Source: Limnoperna fortunei (Eukaryota; Mollusca; Bivalvia; Mytilida; Modiolidae). From it: a stretch of DNA of 64,000 nucleotides. This document shows, piece by piece, positions 1 to 11,440 of the stretch. The stretch is taken from contig OX104113.1 of assembly GCA_944474755.1 (NCBI GenBank), forward strand, positions 55,634,074 to 55,698,073, given 5' to 3'. Position 1 is the stretch's first letter, and each line of letters opens with the position of its first letter. The translations under genes and the position numbers were made by a program. The notes below the pieces were generated by a model, which was given only the letters and a program-made list of their open reading frames with translations, was not told where the DNA came from and did not search any database.

Positions 1-1780
1 AAGAAGAGTTGAGTTATGTTTAACTCTTATGTTTAACTAAACTCAAGTTTACTTAGTTAAGTTTAATTAAGGTTAGTTATGATAGTTTAGTTTAAGAATA
101 TCTACACCTTGGGTAAAAAAAAATTGTTGAACTTTTTTGGTAATATTTTTATTTAATTTTGCTAAAATGGAATAAGCTCATAGGACAGTTTTGATGCAAG
201 TCTTGTGAACAGAAAGATCTGATGATGTACAGACAAATACCTGATGACAAACAATGAACTAATCAAGAAAGAATGAAAAATCGCAACATGCAGGTAAACA
301 TTTGCTTTAATCTTAGAATGAAATTTTCCATATTTTATCATTTTACAAGTGGTTATTGTTTTACCTGAATTAATTATTTATTGGAAAGACCCATTTTATT
401 TTACCGAAAAAGTGTATTAAATTTTAAAATTAAATGTTTGGCCATGTTTTCTGCTTCAGATTGAATGGTTTTATTTTTGCTTTATAAATGTAACAGGAGT
501 CTTCAATAACCTGTTTAGTTTTTAACATTTTTAATTCAATTTAACTTGAATAAATGCGTACAAACTCCTTACAATATTTACATATGATTCTATTATGTTT
601 GTTAATTCATTTCACAATCCATAAAAATTGTTGGTTTGTAGTTTCCTAAAACAATCCACCAAAGTAGGCATTATTAAAAAAAGTTTATTTGAGTGTATGA
701 ACACAACAATGGTTACTTTTTTAGAACATCCGATGTGATGTAAACTCTGGTTACATTATGTATATTGGGAATCATCTGTTGTTAACCTAAAGGAACAAGT
801 GGAGATGTTGTATACAAAATTGATAAGATAAGAATAGCCTGTGTCTAGGCTTCCAAACAGATCAGCACAAAACAAAATTGTGAAAATTCAACTAAAAAAC
901 CATAAAGTCTTCCCGTACAGATGCGAAACATGCAGGCAAACAAAGACAACGCATAGCAGATCCAGACTTTTTCAACATCTGTCTATGGCACTTTTGAATC
1001 AGATTTCAAAATTAGATTCATAATATTTATCTGTCAGAGTGTGGAGCAAAAATTGGTGATCAGTCAGATTCGGCAAAGTGAGGTTGAATTGGACATACCC
1101 TTAGTAAACCAGCATTTAGCACCATATGACAAGCCCTTACATGAATGAACTGCAGCAGATAGGAACCAGATGGAGTGGATTAACGTGTGCGCTGGAAAAG
1201 CAATTTCGACAGTTTACGGTTACACATAAATCGATTGACCTAATAAGTGTTTTCATCTTGGGGCACAACTGTACATGTTGTATGATCTGGTTTTCAGCAC
1301 AAGTAAGATATTTTCCATATTATTATATGTATCTGTTTGTCTGATCTGCTGCTGAAACTGTTCTAACCATAACACAAATGACTGAAATACGGTGCTTATT
1401 TATATATGACCTGGCGTAGAGGAAGAAAAATTATTACAGGCAGGCATTTGCAGAATCGCAAAAAAATATAAGAAGCATGATGTGTGATTTATTTCAACCA
1501 TATAGAAGCTAAAAAAAACCTCATTAACTTCAAAACAGTCACAAAAAGAAATAACATGCACACTTGTCCATTACTACACACCGTCAAGAGCTAACAAATT
1601 ACAGCAACACTCAAAAAAGAATAAATATAAAATATGCTGCATTTTATCTTCACTTTATTTATTTAGTTGGGCTTTTATAAGTTAAATATATTTTTTTCCA
1701 TCAATACACAGTTTATTAAGTGTTGAAAAGTAAAAACAACTTTCTAAGCATAAGAGAGGAAATGTGCTTCATATTGAAAT
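1..1780 (+). repeat. Segmental duplication, copy A (5' block of the mini-exon locus)
   Basis: This block is repeated in the same order and orientation at about 12430-14130, with scattered substitutions and small indels. Shared landmarks are the 'ttaagtttaattaaggttag' stretch (59 and 12479), the 'cgcaacatgcag|gtaaac' donor (293 and 12714) and the 'cctgtgtctaggcttccaaa' stretch (838 and 13248). A more diverged relative lies at about 24030-24540. No ORF longer than about 70 codons is convincing. The left edge lies outside the window. I read it as the 5' part of a tandemly duplicated locus, possibly noncoding exons and introns. Confidence 0.75.
165..293 (+). other. Putative 5' exon, copy A (noncoding or decayed)
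   Basis: The segment from 'aatggaataagctc' to 'cgcaacatgcag' ends at a consensus donor (gtaaac, from 294). It is conserved at 12585-12714, and in diverged form at 24410-24536, where the donor is again kept (ctg|gtaaat). All three frames contain stops, so it is either untranslated or decayed. Conservation of the donor in three copies is the main evidence. The 5' limit is arbitrary because no promoter or transcription start can be seen. Confidence 0.35.
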
Positions 1781-1789
1781 TATAAGGTC

Positions 1790-4700
1790 ATTTATTTATT
1801 TTGTTACCTTTTATACGCTAAAAAGAGCATTTTAGGCATAAATGAAAGATACATTTTCTATCATTTATTTATTTGGTTTTTTATAGATGAAGAAAGAAAA
1901 TTACAGATGAAGGGAATGCCAAGACAATATTTCCAGAATATCGTGCTATGAATATTGTGAGAATTATTTCAGCGATAAAGAAGTCAAGGAAAACTTCATG
2001 ACAATTTCAATATGTTAAAATATAAACTCTTAAAGAATACCATTTCTAATAAGGTAAAATTATTTTTTCCATCAATACACGTGCTAACAAATGTCAAAAC
2101 GTTAAAGCAACATAATACGCATAAATAAACGGCAATCCAATGTGCTGCATATTGATTTTTCAATCCATTTATTTATTTGGTTACTTTTTATAAATGAAGA
2201 AAGAAGATTACAGAGGACGGGAATGCCAAGACAATATGTCCAGAATATGTGGGTAAGAATATTCTTTGAATAATTTCAGAGATAAGGATCCAGAAAGACT
2301 TGCATAACAACATAACAATTTTAGTATTTTTAAAATGAACTTTACTAAAATAGCATTTAAAATAAGTTAAAAAAAAATCCATCAATACATATGCTAGCAA
2401 GTGTCAATAAGTAAAAGCAACATAATAAGCATAAATGAAACGAGCTGTGTATTGATTTTTCAATCCATTGATTTATTTGGTTACTTTTTATAGATGAAGA
2501 AAAAAGATTACAGATGAAGGGTATGCCAAGACAATATGTCCAGAATATCTAGGTAAAAATATTGTTTGAATTATTTCAGAAATAAGTGGCAAGTAAAACT
2601 TACATGTTAATTTCAGTATTTTAAAAATGTACTTTATTAAAATAGCATTGGAAATAAGGTAACATTATTTTTTCATCAATACACATGCTAGCAAGTGTCA
2701 ATATGTTAAAGCAACATAATAAGCCTAAATGAAAGGAAATCAAATGAACTGTGTATTGATTTTTCAATTCATTTATTTATTTGGTTATTTTTTACACTCT
2801 TAAAGAATACCATTTCTAATGAGATAAAATTATTTTTCCATCAATACACATGCTATCAAATGTCAATAAGTCAAAGCAACATAATAAGCATAAATGAAAG
2901 GAAATCAAATGAACTGTATATTGATTTTTCAACCCATTTATTTATTTGGTTACTTTTTATAGATGAAGAAAGAATTTTACAGATGAAGGGACTGCCAAGA
3001 CAATATGTCCAGAATATCTGGGTAAGAATATTTTTGGAATAATTTCTGAGATAAGTAGCCAGTAAAACTTACATGACAATTTCAGTATTTTTAAAAATGT
3101 ATTTTATAAAAATAGCATTTGAAATAAGGTAACATTATTTTTCCATCAATACACATGCTAGCAAGTGTCAATTAGTTAAGCAACAAAATAAGCATCAATA
3201 AAAAAGGAAATCAAATGTGCTCTATATTGATTTTTCAATCCATTTATTTATTTAGTTACTTTTTATAGATGAAGAAAGAAGATTACAGATGAAGGGAATG
3301 CCAAAACAATATGTCCAGAATATCTGGGTAAGAATATTGTTGGAATAATTTCAGAGATAAAAAAGGCAAAGAACTTAACGACAATTTCAATATGTTGAAA
3401 TATACACTCTTAAAGAATACCATTTCTAATAAGGTATAAATTATTTTTCCATCAATACACATGCTAGCAAATGTCAAAAAGTTAAAGCAACATAAGCATA
3501 AATAGAAGGAAATCCAAACATAAATGAAAGGAAATCAAATGTGCTGCATATTGATTTTTCAATTCATTTATTTATTTGGTAACATTTTATAGATGAAGAA
3601 AGAAGATTACAGATGAAGGGAATGCCAAAACAATATGTCCAGAATATCTGGGTAAGAATATTCTTGTAATTATTTCAGAGATAAGTAGCCAGTTAAACTT
3701 GCATGACAATTTCAGCATTTTTAAAAAAATGTATTTTATTAAAATAGCATTTGAAATAAGGTAATATTCTTTTACCATCAATACACATGCTAGCAAGTGT
3801 CAATTAGTTAAAGCAACATAATAAGCATAAATGAAAGGAAATAAAATGTGCTGTATATTGATTTTTCAATTCATTTTTTTATTTGGTAACTTTTTATAGA
3901 TGAAGAAAGAAGATTACAGATGAAGCAAATGCCAAGACAATATGTCCAGAATATCTGGGTAAAAATATTCATGGAATAATTTCAGAGATAAGGATCCAGA
4001 AAGACTTGCATAACAATTTTAGTATTTTTAAAATGGAATTTACTAAAATAGCATTTGAAATAAGGTAAAAAAAAATTCTATCAATACACATGATAGCAAG
4101 TGTCAAGCATTAATGAAAGGAAATCAAATGAACAGTATATTGATTTTTCAATCTATTTATTTATTTGGTGACTTTTATATATGAAGAAAGAAGATTACAG
4201 AGGAAGGGAATGCCAAGACAATATGTCCAGAAGATCTGGGTAAGAATATTGTTCGAATTATTTCAGAGATTAGTAGCCAGTAAAACTTATATTTCAATTT
4301 CAGTATTTTAAAAAATGTACTTTATTAAAACAGAATTTGAAACAAGGTAACATTATTTTTCTATCAATACACATGCTAGCAAGGATCAATAAGTTAAAGC
4401 AACATAATAAGTACAAATGAAAGGATATCCAATGTGAAGTGTATTGATTTGCAATCCATTTATTTGGTTACTTTTTATAGATGAAGAAAGAAGATTACAG
4501 ATGAAGGGAATGCCAAAAACAATATGTCCAGAATATCTGGGTAAGAATATTGTTCGAATTATTTCAGAGATAAAGGAGCCAAAGAAAACTTCAGGACAAT
4601 TTCAATATGTTATAGTATACACTCTTAAAGAATATCATTTCTAATAAGGTAAAATTATTTTTCCATCAATACACATGCTAGCAAATGTCAAAAAGTTAAA

Positions 4701-5660
4701 GCAACATAATAAGCATAAATAAAAGGAAACCAAATGAACTCTATAATGATTTTTCAATCCATTTATTTATTTAGTTACTTTTTAAATATGAAGAAAGAAG
4801 ATTACAGATGAAGGGAATGCCAAGACAATATGTCCAGAATATCTGGGTAAAAATAGTGTTCGAATTATTTCAGAAATAAGTGGCCAATAAAACTTGCATG
4901 ACAATTTCAGTATTTTAAAAATGTACTTTATTAAAATAACATTTGAAATAAGGTAACATTATTTTTCAACCAATACACATGCCAGCAAGTGTCAATAAGT
5001 TAAAAAACATAATAAGCATAAATTAACGGGATTCAAATGTGCTGTACATAGATTTTTCAATCTAATTATTTATTTTGTTACTTTTTATAGATGAAGAAAG
5101 AATATTACAGATGAAGGGAATGCCAAGACAATATGTCCAGAATAAATGGGTAAGAATATTGTTGGAATTATTTCAGAGATAAGGATCCAGGAAGACTTAC
5201 ATAGCAATTTCAGTATTTTACAAAAGAAGTTTATTAAAATAGCATTTGAAAAAAGGTAAAAAAAAATTTTCATCAATGCATATGATAGCAAGTGTCAATA
5301 AGTCAAAGCAACATTCTAGGCATAAATGAAAGAAAATGAAATACGCTGTACATAGATTTTTCAATTCATTCATTTATTTAGTTACTATTCATAGATGAAG
5401 AAAGAAGATTACAGATCAAGGGAATGCCAAGTCAATATGTCCAGAGTATCTGGGTACGAATATTGTTCGAATTATTTCAGAGATAAAGAAGCTAAAAAAT
5501 ACTTCACGACAATTTCAATATGTTAAAATATACACTCTTTAAATACCATTTCTAATAAGGTAAAATTATTTTTCCATCGATACACATGTAAGCAAATGTC
5601 ATAAAGTTAAAGCAACATAATAAGCATAAATGAAAGGAAATGAAATTTGCTGGACATAGA
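1790..5660 (+). repeat. Mini-exon array A: 12 units of about 300 bp
   Basis: There are twelve recognisable cores, starting at 1887, 2194, 2494, 2963, 3269, 3593, 3900, 4181, 4481, 4788, 5091 and 5395. Spacing is mostly 300-308 bp, with one larger gap where a unit near 2790 is deleted. A typical core is 59 nt between acceptor-like 'ggttactttttatag' and donor-like 'gtaagaatattgttgg'. Between cores each unit has a conserved intron-like stretch: 'ttatttcagagataag', then 'aaaatagcatttgaaataag', then 'ccatcaatacacatgctagc'. The acceptor AG is lost at 2194, 4181 and 4788, and the donor is destroyed at 1887. The array stops abruptly near 5660. It reads as an exon plus flanking introns amplified in tandem. 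Confidence 0.85.
4481..4540 (+). CDS. In-frame 60-nt mini-exon, copy A (phase 1-1)
   Basis: This is the only core of array A that is 60 nt long. After a phase-1 junction it reads (D)EERRLQMKGMPKTICPEYL and leaves one G, so it could be spliced to another such exon without a frame change, recreating GAT for Asp. The acceptor 'ctttttatag' and donor 'gtaagaatat' are both intact. Neighbouring cores carry CCAAGACA or CCAAAACA where this one has CCAAAAACA; the missing base shifts their frame. I do not recognise the peptide. It is short, charged and strongly basic in the middle. It could be a surviving functional exon or a chance survivor in a satellite. No start codon or companion exons are established. 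Confidence 0.35.
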
Positions 5661-6285
5661 TTTAAAAAAATAGTTATAGCAGGCAGCCGCCTGTCATGTG
5701 CTAGAAAGTGGAGTGGATAGGGTTTTTTTATTTCTTACTTTCTTTTATTTTTTTTCGATGTTTGTGTGCCTGTATACCAATTGCTAGACATAAATTTGTG
5801 TAAATCAATGTTATAGAGCTTTTTATTTTTTCTTTGTACAATACAATGATAATGTGAAATTTCAGTGACAGTTGTCTTTAAAAAAATTGAATTATAAATA
5901 CTTATATTGAAAGTAATTTTACAGCGAAATGGAAGAGCAAGTTTTTTAGTATGTGTATGTTTCCCTTCATTTTTGAAGAAAAATGTACCAATTTTCTTTG
6001 TAACAAAAAAAAAAAAAAATTAAATTCTAAGTTGGTGATGTATAAAACTGAACAATAACTTATACTCTTTATAATATAAATTAGTTAAAACCTATATCAA
6101 ATGGGAGATAACTCCAATATAAAAGCAAATTAGTATAATGTACATGCTTTTTCATGTATAAACGACATAAAAAGATCAAAAGACAATCATTAAGGTCCAG
6201 ATCTAGAATGTGCAAGGTATTTATTGTGTGAAAAACCAGAATCATTTATGGTTAATACTGTATACAATTACAATTAATATCTTAA
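5661..6285. other. AT-rich spacer, no feature seen
   Basis: The array unit is truncated at about 5660 ('acatagattt' followed by unrelated sequence). The stretch contains a 15-A run (6006-6020) and no credible ORF. I see nothing else in it. Confidence 0.6.
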
Positions 6286-6351
6286 GCCTCACTACCAGCA
6301 TTTGACTCCAATCTTAATTGACAAGTTTTGCCAGTTTTCCTACCGAAGGTC
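6286..6351 (+). mobile_element. SINE, 5' portion (split by LINE insertion)
   Basis: The run 'tgactccaatcttaattgac' through 'ccagttttcctaccgaaggt' matches the middle of the SINE seen complete at 39622-39877. It stops at 'cctaccgaaggtc', and that same 13-base string restarts the SINE at 11330. The tRNA-like head is missing. Confidence 0.8.
6338..6351. repeat. Target-site duplication, left copy (LINE insertion)
   Basis: The 14-base string 'tcctaccgaaggtc' occurs here and at 11329-11342. It flanks the LINE on both sides and lies in SINE sequence, which is what target-primed insertion of a non-LTR retrotransposon produces. The first base is ambiguous because the LINE tail also ends in '..caatc'. 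Confidence 0.85.
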
Positions 6352-6369
6352 CCCGTGTGGGACTCGGGG

Positions 6370-7040
6370 CACAGGAGAATAGGCCCACGGCTTCCTCAGC
6401 CTGCAGTAAGAGTCTGCTAACAGAGGCAACACTTGCCGTGTGTTGCGACCTGTGTCAATTACAGGACGAGATTTCAGTAGGCCGGGTAAACCGTCCCGAT
6501 AACTTACTGAGACCCTTACTTTTTCTAGACGGGAAATCGAGTTAGCCCTGACTTCGATGAATCGGCATGTCACGTCTTGCCCTTTGTGAATCCTTATCAT
6601 TTAAGCTACTCTATTACAATATTTTCGTTCAAACTTCCATGAAATGTATTTACGATTTGATAGACAGCTTCCTTACAGGATTTGCAAAGAAGGCGGTGGC
6701 TGAAGGGCAAAGCTTCCTCAGCTTTATAGAGGCGACATGTTTGCCGTGTGTTGCAACCCGTGTCGGTGGAGGAAGGGATCCTGGTGGTTGAGAGATCACT
6801 CTCTGCTGCATCCATTAGTCCGGGTTAGCGGGTTTCGATTTTCAATACACCACTTTGGCCCTGACTTCAACTAGACGGGAGACCGGATGGACCCGGTTCG
6901 GTCAATCGGCTGGTCACGCCGAGCCCTTAACAAGCTTGTCGTCACTTTTCTGATCACTTCTTAAGATCTTGTGAATTTCAGTTCCAAAGTTGTTCAGTTA
7001 CAAGCTGTTAAGAAGGCGGTGGCTCATGGGTCAATCAAAT
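6370..7040 (+). repeat. LINE 5' UTR with diverged tandem monomers
   Basis: Two diverged copies of one unit are visible. The 'cttcctcagc..ttgccgtgtgttgc' block starts near 6390 and again near 6711. The 'tagacggga' and 'atcggc' blocks occur near 6525-6565 and 6870-6912. The phrase 'aagaaggcggtggct' recurs at 6688 and 7011, a period of about 324 bp. The block is GC-richer than its surroundings. In several LINE families such tandem units act as internal promoters; that role here is inference. Confidence 0.65.
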
Positions 7041-7226
7041 AGAACGGTTTTTTCGCCAGTTAAGTCTGGCACGAAGCTTGCGTTCGTGGAGAAATTCATC
7101 TATTTGAGTATACCACCCTTGGAACACCTTATGCTTTCTGCTGGTGATCCGCAGACACCAAGCATCGCCCCTGTTGGCACTCCGTGGCGGGTGGGTGACA
7201 AGGGTGGTGAACCATATTCTTTCATC

Positions 7227-8223
7227 ATGGCTTCAGAAATACAAATGAAAAATGGTACAAAAAAAGGAAAAAATGACTTTCCTCTTGAAGAATTGGATGT
7301 TGAAGAAAATTGGCCTAAATTTATTGTTTTATCAAGCAAAGACCCAACTTAACCTTTGGCAAAAGTATCTCCATTCATCATAGAAAAAGTATTAAAGGAT
7401 GCGCAGGAGACGTTAAAAACGTCACAAAAATGAAATCCGGTTCCCTCCTTATTGAATGTAATAGAAAACACCAGTCATCAAATTTACTTAAACTTTCAAA
7501 AATTGTTGATTTAGAAATATCTAGCTCTCCCCACAGAACTCTAAACTCGAGTCAAGGGATTATTCGTTACCAAGGCGAAGACCTCTCGGAATTATCAGAC
7601 GACGAAATATGTTTAGAACTAGAGCCTCAGGGTGTTACAAAAGTGAAAAGATTTATTGCTAACAGACAAGGTGTTCAGGTAAAACTGAACACCTTTCTGT
7701 TGAATTTCAACACACCCACTGTCCCCGAATCCATCAAGATTGGTTTCTACAAGCTAAAGTCAGCGCATACATCTCCAACCCTGTGCGCTGCTTTAAGTGT
7801 CAAAAGTTAGGCCACGGCAAGGGACAGTGCAGAGGTCACCTGATTTGTTTTAAGTGTGCAGAAGGACATGAGGGCTTCACCTGCACTAAAACTCCAAAGT
7901 GTGCCAATTGTGGTGAAGCCCACATGTCCTCATCTAAGGACTGTCAGCACTTTAAAAAGGAAAACGAAATTCAAAAAATAAAAACTGAAAAAAACATCTA
8001 CCCTGAGGCTCGTCGTCTGTATAATACAACGAAAAATCCCTCGTCTCCTGCATCAACGTCATACGCCAGTGTGACCAAACGCGTTCTCACTTCAGTTGAA
8101 ACGCAGACAATTATCACCTGGCCTATTGACAAACAGGAACCTTCAAAATTAACAGTTAGTACAACAGACAAAATCATTACATCTTCACGAAAATCATGGG
8201 AATGGATCATATTCGGCTATTGA
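7227..8223 (+). pseudogene. LINE ORF1 (Gag-like, zinc knuckles), frameshifted
   Basis: The likely start is ATG at 7227 (MASEIQMKNG..). The frame runs to a TAA near 7350, resumes in another frame about 7430-7790 (..LLIECNRKHQSSNLLK.., ..GVTKVKRFIANRQGV..), and shifts again near 7785. There it reads CFKCQKLGHGKGQC, CFKCAEGHEGFTC and CANCGEAHMSSSKDC, three Cys-rich knuckle-like units. The RNA-binding domain ahead of the knuckles resembles ORF1 of I/Jockey-type elements. ORF1 protein binds element RNA in the ribonucleoprotein. At least two frameshifts disable it. The 3' end is fused directly to endonuclease remnants. Confidence 0.75.
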
Positions 8224-8410
8224 TCTTACAATAGCATATCCTTCTCTATAACCCGATTTCTCATGGAAAGTCCATGACGATCTCTGTGGCAGTGATCACT
8301 TTCCCATTATATTGGAATCTTTGCACTCTTCCAACACAGAACGAACCACTCGGTATAAATTTAACAAAGCTAATTGGCCTCTATTTGAACAACTCTGTAT
8401 AGAGCGACTT
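8192..8410 (+). pseudogene. LINE endonuclease, C-terminal remnant
   Basis: In one frame the sequence reads HGNGSYSAIDLTIAYPSL, then after a stop DFSWKVHDDLCGSDHFPIIL. The SDHFPI motif is the C-terminal His-containing motif of APE-type endonucleases, and SxxSxIDLT precedes it in such domains. The N-terminal two thirds of the endonuclease are missing: ORF1 ends within about 30 bases. This points to an internal deletion of several hundred bases with its junction near 8190-8205. Confidence 0.7.
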
Positions 8411-8419
8411 AACTTTTGA

Positions 8420-10005
8420 AGCTATTGCTGATCCAATTTTAAAATTCAATGAAACACTTATTTCAATTGCTGATGAAACAATTCCCAAGACCTCGACAAA
8501 TCCAAAACATCCTAGTAAATCATGGTTCGATGACAGCTGTGAGGACGCTATTAAAGACAGGGAAAAGGCCGAACGACGCTTAAATAAACACCCAACTCAA
8601 AATAATCTTAACCATTTTCGAATTTTTCGACCGAAAGCTCGCAGAGTAACGAAACAAAGACGACGCACCTCTTGGCGTAACTTTGTTTCTAAACTAAATA
8701 ACCATACGCCTATGAATAAAATTTGGAACATGATTCGTAAAATTAAGGGTAAAAACAGTAAAGCAAATGTCCATTACTTAAAGGATGGACAAGACGTAAC
8801 ATCCGAGTCAGATATATCTAACAAATTGGCCGAGACATTTGCAAAACACTCGTCCGCTGAAAATTATCATCCCGATTTTCAGCGTATTAAAACTCAAAAA
8901 GAAAAATCAAAACTTAATTTCCAGTCAAAAAATCTGGAAGGTTACAATCAACCTTTTACTTTGGAAGAGCTAAAAACTTCTTTGAACAAATCTCACGATT
9001 CAGCATGTGGTCCAAATGACATCCATTATCAACTTCTGAAACATCTGCTACAATCTTCTCTCCAATGCCTTCTGAATCTTCTTAACAACATTTGGGAAAC
9101 GGGTGACTTACCATCTATATGGAAAATGGCCACTGTTGTGCCTATTCCAAAGCCAGGAAAAGATCACTCAGAAGCGTCCAACTATCGGCCTATAGAACTC
9201 ACAAGCTGTCTTTGTAAAACCATGGAAAGGATGATCAATGATCGCCTTGTCTGGTTTTTAGAATCCATCAATCTTATCTCAAATATCCAATGTGGATTCA
9301 GACAAGGGCGAAGTACCCTATATCATCTTGTACGTTTCGAAACGTATATTCGAAACGCCTTTGCCAACAACATGACACAACATGGAAATATGGTATTTTA
9401 AAGGATCTCTGGGGTTAAAAGGTAGACTTCCTGCCTTTATTTCAAACTTTTTATCTTACAGAGAATTTAAAGTTAGGGTAAATTCAACTCTATCTGACCC
9501 TTTTGAACAGGAAATGGGTGTTCCCCAGGGAAGCATCCTTTCTGTCACTTTATTTAGTATCAAAATTAATAGCCTTGCTCAAGTTTTAAAAGATAATATT
9601 GATGGTTCTCTATATGTTGACAACTTCCTCATATGTTACCGAGGAAAAAACATGAATAATATTGAACGTCAACTGCAGTTATGTTTAAATAGAATAGAGA
9701 AATGGGCAATAGAGAATGGTTTTAAATTCTCCACTGGAAAAACCGTTGGGATGCATTTTTGTAAGAAACGAAAGATGCATCCTGATCCCGAATTAAAATT
9801 ACATAATAGTCCTATCAAAATTGTAAAAGAAACTACTTTTCTTGGTCTCATATTTGATTCAATGCTACCCTTTCTATCCCATATCAAAATGTTAAAAAAT
9901 AAATGGCTTAAAGCATTAGATATTTTAAAAGTCGTATCCAGCACCGACTGGGGTGCTGAGTGCGATGTTTTACTGAATCTTTACAGATCGCTGGTTCACC
10001 TGTAA
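8420..10005 (+). pseudogene. LINE reverse transcriptase, inactivated
   Basis: The linker and RT core are recognisable. In order there are SACGPNDIHYQLLKHLL (fingers), ATVVPIPKPGKDHSEASNYR, IELTSCLCKTMERMIN, NLISNIQCGFRQGRST, then a break, then GVPQGSILS and LYVDNFLICY, followed by the thumb (TTFLGLIFDSML). Two defects are visible. The segment that should hold motif A (FFDLxKAYD) is deleted around 9363-9372, so the text jumps from NAFANN to (Y)DTTWKYGILKDLWG with a frameshift. The catalytic YADD box reads YVDN, losing the second aspartate. The function would be target-primed reverse transcription; this copy cannot do it. Confidence 0.85.
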
Positions 10006-10319
10006 ATAGTTTGTATGTAGAAGCGAACGAGCCTTCTTTGTATCAAAGAAGAATTAAGCTCGCTTTGCAATATGCAACCAAATTAAAGGCGTATCCTGGC
10101 AACCCGGCCCACGACTGTGTTTTCAGACCTCTTTACGAAAATGTTTTTGATAAATATCCAGATAAAATTCAACCTTTTGGTATCAGAATAAAACCTCATT
10201 TAAACAACTCTGGAATAATTTAGATGAAATTGCTGCTATTGAAATTCCGCATAACCCACCATGGTTAAATCCAAAACCGGTATTTATTTTTGATCTTGGA
10301 AACCATAAAAAATCTGACA

Positions 10320-10745
10320 CAAACCCTTTAATTATTCAACAACACTTTGCAGAAATAAAATCTCACTATCCTGACCATTCTGCAATTTATACAGATGGAT
10401 CGAAGGACGGCGATAAGGTTGCATCGGCCGCTGTCTTTGTTGAAGCACGCCGTCTTCCTTCCCTTTCTTCTCTATTTAGTGCAGAAGCGCAAGCTATCCT
10501 TCTTGCACTAAAAATTATTGCTTCGTCAGATGAGAGTAAATTTATTATCTGCTCTGATTCTTTGTCATGTCTTCGGGCAATTGAAAATTCTAAAATTAAA
10601 AATCCATTTATGTTAAAAAATAATTCAAATTTATAAATCGCTGACAACTTTAGGTAAAGAGGTTGTGTTCTTCTGGATTCCAAGTCATGTTGGAATCCAT
10701 AGAAACACAGTCGTCGACAGGGAAGCTAAGAATGCCTTAAATAAT
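10320..10745 (+). pseudogene. LINE RNase H domain
   Basis: The frame reads AIYTDGSKDGDKVASAAVF, SAEAQAILLALKII, FIICSDSLSCLRAIENS, and after a frameshift near 10620 VFFWIPSHVGIHRNTVVDREA. The acidic residues expected in RNase HI are present as TDGS, AEAQA and CSDS; the fourth lies in VDREA. Presence of this domain downstream of RT separates the I group from most Jockey/CR1 elements. The frameshift and surrounding stops make it non-functional. Confidence 0.8.
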
Positions 10746-10813
10746 GGTATTATTTATTGTAAAATACTTTTTACTGATTTTAAATCCTTTATTTTAAAAT
10801 ATATTTTTAATAC

Positions 10814-11170
10814 ATGGCAGAGTGGTTGGGATCTAGAAGTCCACTTCTGCATGCAAATTATTTTAAATCATATGGAGGTCGTAGAGACCAAGTAGTTTTA
10901 ACTAGGTGTCGTCTTGGTCATACCAGGACGACACACAATTATATTTTAAATGGTGAACCACGACCCGAGTGTGTGCCATGCAACAGTCCATACACCATTA
11001 AGCATGTCTTGACGGACTGTGGGGACGTGGCCCACATTCGGAAACGTTTCTATAGTGTGGATACGTATTTTGGTTTATATAAAAATGTCGCAGGCGACAC
11101 AATTTTAAAGTTTTTAAAAGAAATTAATTTATTTAATAAATTTAATTTCACTATTAAGTGTGAGGCTTAA
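10814..11170 (+). pseudogene. LINE ORF2 C-terminal Cys/His region
   Basis: The frame reads LTRCRLGHTRTTHNYIL, ECVPCNSPYTIKHVLTDC and DTILKFLKEINLFNKF, and ends with a stop at 11168-11170. The CxxC-x7-H-x4-C motif is the zinc-like motif found after RT and RNase H in many non-LTR elements. It is the last coding part of ORF2 and is followed by a 3' UTR of about 160 bp. Confidence 0.8.
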
Positions 11171-11328
11171 TATCTTTTATTGTTTTAAGTACTATTTTTA
11201 ACTGTATATATTCTCATATAATTGTATGATATTACATACTAAAAAGTTAAAAACTACAATTTTCACGTCCTGAATATAGCTGAAATATTGCTTGCTGGAC
11301 GTTAAACAACAACCAATCAATCAATCAA
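11171..11328 (+). other. LINE 3' UTR and (CAAT)n tail
   Basis: AT-rich sequence ending 'gaaatattgcttgctggacg', 'ttaaacaacaa' and then about four CAAT repeats. The tail directly abuts the right target-site duplication. A related solo tail is at 28764-28823. Confidence 0.7.
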
Positions 11329-11329
11329 T

Positions 11330-11440
11330 CCTACCGAAGGTCGGGGGTTTTCTCCAGGTACTCCGGCTTCCTCCCCCAATAAAAACTGGACGTCATGATA
11401 CAGGTGAGCAATTGCTGAAAGTGGCATTAAACACCAAACA
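11330..11440 (+). mobile_element. SINE, 3' portion (split by LINE insertion)
   Basis: Resumes with 'cctaccgaaggtcgggggtt' and runs through 'ccggcttcctcccccaataa' and 'gctgaaagtggcattaaaca' to the tail. With 6286-6351 it rebuilds a single SINE, which shows that the SINE was there before the LINE. Confidence 0.85.

Larger units (their letters stand above)
6352..11329 (+). mobile_element. I/Nimb-like LINE with RNase H, dead copy
   Basis: A nearly full-length non-LTR retrotransposon of about 5 kb. In order it has tandem 5'-UTR monomers, an ORF1 with CCHC zinc knuckles, the end of an APE-type endonuclease, a reverse transcriptase, an RNase H domain, a C-terminal Cys/His motif, and a short 3' UTR ending in 'ctggacgttaaac' plus (CAAT)n. 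This architecture is known for the I superfamily (I, Nimb and relatives); the family name is my judgement without a search. It is flanked by a 13-14-bp target duplication. It carries several frameshifts, lacks most of the endonuclease, lacks RT motif A, and has a mutated catalytic Asp, so it cannot move by itself. Confidence 0.85.

Noticed and set aside
226..240. Hammerhead ribozyme (ctgatga)
   Set aside because: The ctgatga word lacks the required flanking stems and a GAAA core; other ctgatga hits also fail.
1790..5660. Regularly spaced direct repeats, CRISPR-like
   Set aside because: Units are about 300 bp with conserved, not unique, spacers. The DNA is eukaryotic and there are no cas-like genes.
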